Shown here in pieces: positions 62,521 through 64,000 of a stretch of 64,000 bases of DNA. Origin of the DNA: Scortum barcoo (lineage: Eukaryota > Chordata > Actinopteri > Centrarchiformes > Terapontidae). Location of the stretch: assembly GCA_023238725.1 (NCBI GenBank), contig CM041545.1, positions 16,707,501 to 16,771,500 of the forward strand. Reading direction: 5' to 3'. Made by a program: the position numbers and the translations under genes. The notes beneath the pieces were generated by a model. It saw only the letters and a list, made by a program, of their open reading frames with translations. It was not told where the DNA came from and made no database searches. Position 1 is the stretch's first letter. Each line of letters starts with the position of its first letter.

Positions 62521-62608
62521 TTAAATCTTGCGTTTCTTCCACTCTGGTTCCTTGTCAGCCTCTTCATCCTCCTCCGATTCCTCCGCAAACACAGGCTCTG
62601 GCTGGGTT
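62521..62608 (-). CDS. wdr70: wdr70 last coding exon
   Basis: It encodes TQPEPVFAEESEEDEE ... EPEWKKRKI and TAA at 62521-62523. The acidic stretch and the terminal EPEWKKRKI match the C-terminus of vertebrate WDR70, which resembles a small basic nuclear signal. The acceptor is TCTTTAG before base 62608, and the first base completes a Gln codon from the previous exon. Confidence 0.92.
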
Positions 62609-63210
62609 CTAAAGAGATTCACAAAAAAAAGGGGTAATGATTTAACCTTTTTTTATTTTTTTTTGTCAAGACAACTTGGGAGCAAAGCAACGAACTTCAA
62701 ATTAAAGATGACAGATGACACAAATGCTTAAAGAAGATTTAATATCAAACCTTTAGCACTTTGGATTAATTATTTTTTTCTATTCAGGCCAACTGAAGCT
62801 CAAGGAAGTTCGCTATCAGTCTGATCTAATATAACAAATCTCAGTAGTATATTATATTTAACTACAGATCATTTTCTTGCAGTATATGATTGTTTGATTT
62901 GGCTCACAGCTTTGTTCCAGACTTACATAGCTGTCTGAATCTGATAATGATCTAAAGCTGTCCATTACTCTCCTTCCCGCAGTGTGAAGTGTGTACCTTT
63001 AAAACTGTACAACTCTTTAAACATTTATGCATCACACCGGTAGAAGGAAACCCAAGTACCCAAGCAGCACTCCCGATACTCATCTTACACTGTCCGCTAA
63101 TGAGAGCAAAGCCAGAAATGAGAGAAGGTGAGTTAGCGAGGAAAAAGACGAGCTGTGAGATGGACAGACCTGTAAATGATTAAAAAAATGAAGATATGAG
63201 GTTTTCTTAC
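62609..63210 (-). other. wdr70: wdr70 last intron
   Basis: This is a 0.6-kb AT-rich intron with GTAAGA donor and TCTTTAG acceptor on the minus strand. Nothing else was seen. Confidence 0.8.
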
Positions 63211-63373
63211 TGCGTGTATGCCGGGGCGACCCAGTAAGGGTTTTCTGAGGCCTCCTTGGCGTGACGTAGGATGGCCTCTCGAGGGTTGCTGTCATCCGTT
63301 TTATCTAGAGCGATGTTCTTTACGATGAATGAAGACAGAGTTCCACCATGAGCTGCCACTCTCCCTCCACGAC
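63211..63373 (-). CDS. wdr70: wdr70 penultimate coding exon
   Basis: It encodes GRGGRVAAHGGTLSSFIVK, then NIALDKTDDSNPREAILRHA and ENPYWVAPAYT. This is the conserved region after the WD40 propeller of WDR70, a nuclear WD-repeat protein linked in other species to chromatin and the DNA-damage response. The acceptor is CCCGACAG and the donor CGCA|GTAAGA. The propeller exons lie beyond the right edge. The join to the last exon reads PAYTQTQPEPVFAEE. Confidence 0.94.
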
Positions 63374-64000
63374 CTGTCGGGACACATGATCACTGGATTA
63401 GATACAGTCAGATAAGTAAGACTTGTGTACAGTATTATAATGTAAGTGCTGTAATACTGCCTATGATGACACACTATAACACACTGTTGTGCCAACTCAC
63501 AAGTGTTAACACAGCACAGTTATATAACACTTCAGTTAAAGCTGGTATCTGTCAAATGTAAACATTTCTGTGTGGCACCCCCAGTGGTAGGATAGCAGAT
63601 ATAAATAAATGAAAGGAAAATTCAGATATCATCCAAACCTATGTAAACTTCCTGTCGTCTACCAGACTGGGCTGTTGGTCTACTCTTGGCTTGACTTTGG
63701 TGCCAGATGCTGTCAACATCTGTCATCCTATAATCTACTGTGCTCTGTAGACAGACACATCACCTGGCATCAAAGACAAGCAGACAGCAGAAGTACAGTT
63801 GCAGTATTTCTACTGTTTTCACCTGTTAGCTAGCCAATCTAGTGGTTAATGTTTTAGAGGAGTTCTGAAATCCAGGATTTTGTTCATCACCAGCGCATCT
63901 CTGTAATGTTTTATATAAATACACATATTAATTGTATTTCGTTTCGTAAAACATTATTCAATATTTGTTGGTTATATCATCCCGTACATGATGTGAGTGC
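63374..64000 (-). other. wdr70: wdr70 intron continuing past the window edge
   Basis: This lies upstream of the penultimate exon. No further WDR70 exon was found in it. Confidence 0.7.

Noticed and set aside
1..64000. CRISPR arrays, operons, tRNA or rRNA genes
   Set aside because: The DNA is vertebrate nuclear. No array-like spacing or recognisable tRNA/rRNA sequence was seen, though a covariance-model search was not possible.

Overview
The window is vertebrate nuclear DNA, almost certainly from a ray-finned (teleost, probably percomorph) fish. The evidence is small coding exons with GT-AG introns, AT-rich introns with many dinucleotide microsatellites, fish-type LINEs and a Tc1 transposon, and four recognisable vertebrate genes. 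All gene calls rest on hand translation and recalled family motifs; no database search was possible.

Layout, left to right. (1) 1-7.7 kb: the 5' end of a pdlim5-type PDZ-LIM gene on the minus strand, with its first coding exon at 2004-2102, a probable 5' UTR exon ending at 7515, and a promoter region with long GA and GT tracts. The rest of the gene runs off the left edge. (2) 10.0-16.4 kb: two LINE insertions on the minus strand, each bounded by a target-site duplication I could read. One is a 5'-truncated L1/Tx1-type copy with part of its RT deleted. The other is a nearly full-length RTE/Rex-like copy with endonuclease and RT but broken frames. (3) 17.4-26.9 kb: a melanopsin (opn4, most likely opn4x type) on the minus strand, rebuilt from nine exons whose phases all agree. 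It gives 536 residues from the chosen Met, and a GC-AG intron splits the TM7/C-tail junction. Intron 1 carries a 229-bp tandem duplication. (4) 26.9-51.6 kb: about 24 kb with no convincing protein gene. It holds a dead Tc1-like element with IR/DR ends (33.9-35.1 kb), one exon-like segment (41.3 kb) and a perfect 19-bp hairpin (50.4 kb). (5) 51.65-59.8 kb: the gdnf gene on the plus strand, with a TATA box, a non-coding exon 1, two coding exons (254 aa) and a long 3' UTR. (6) 62.5 kb to the end: the last two coding exons of wdr70 on the minus strand, convergent with gdnf.

The genes do not form an operon or a shared pathway. Pdlim5 is a cytoskeletal/Z-disc scaffold, melanopsin a photopigment, Gdnf a secreted TGF-beta-superfamily neurotrophic factor and Wdr70 a nuclear WD40 protein. 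Their order is of interest because gdnf-wdr70 and pdlim5-opn4x are, from memory, separate conserved neighbourhoods in tetrapods. I found no sign of a wholly new biological system. The most checkable unusual points are the Arg/Gly-expanded N-terminus of mature Gdnf, the GC-AG intron in opn4, a possible distal in-frame gdnf exon, the 229-bp duplication and the perfect hairpin.
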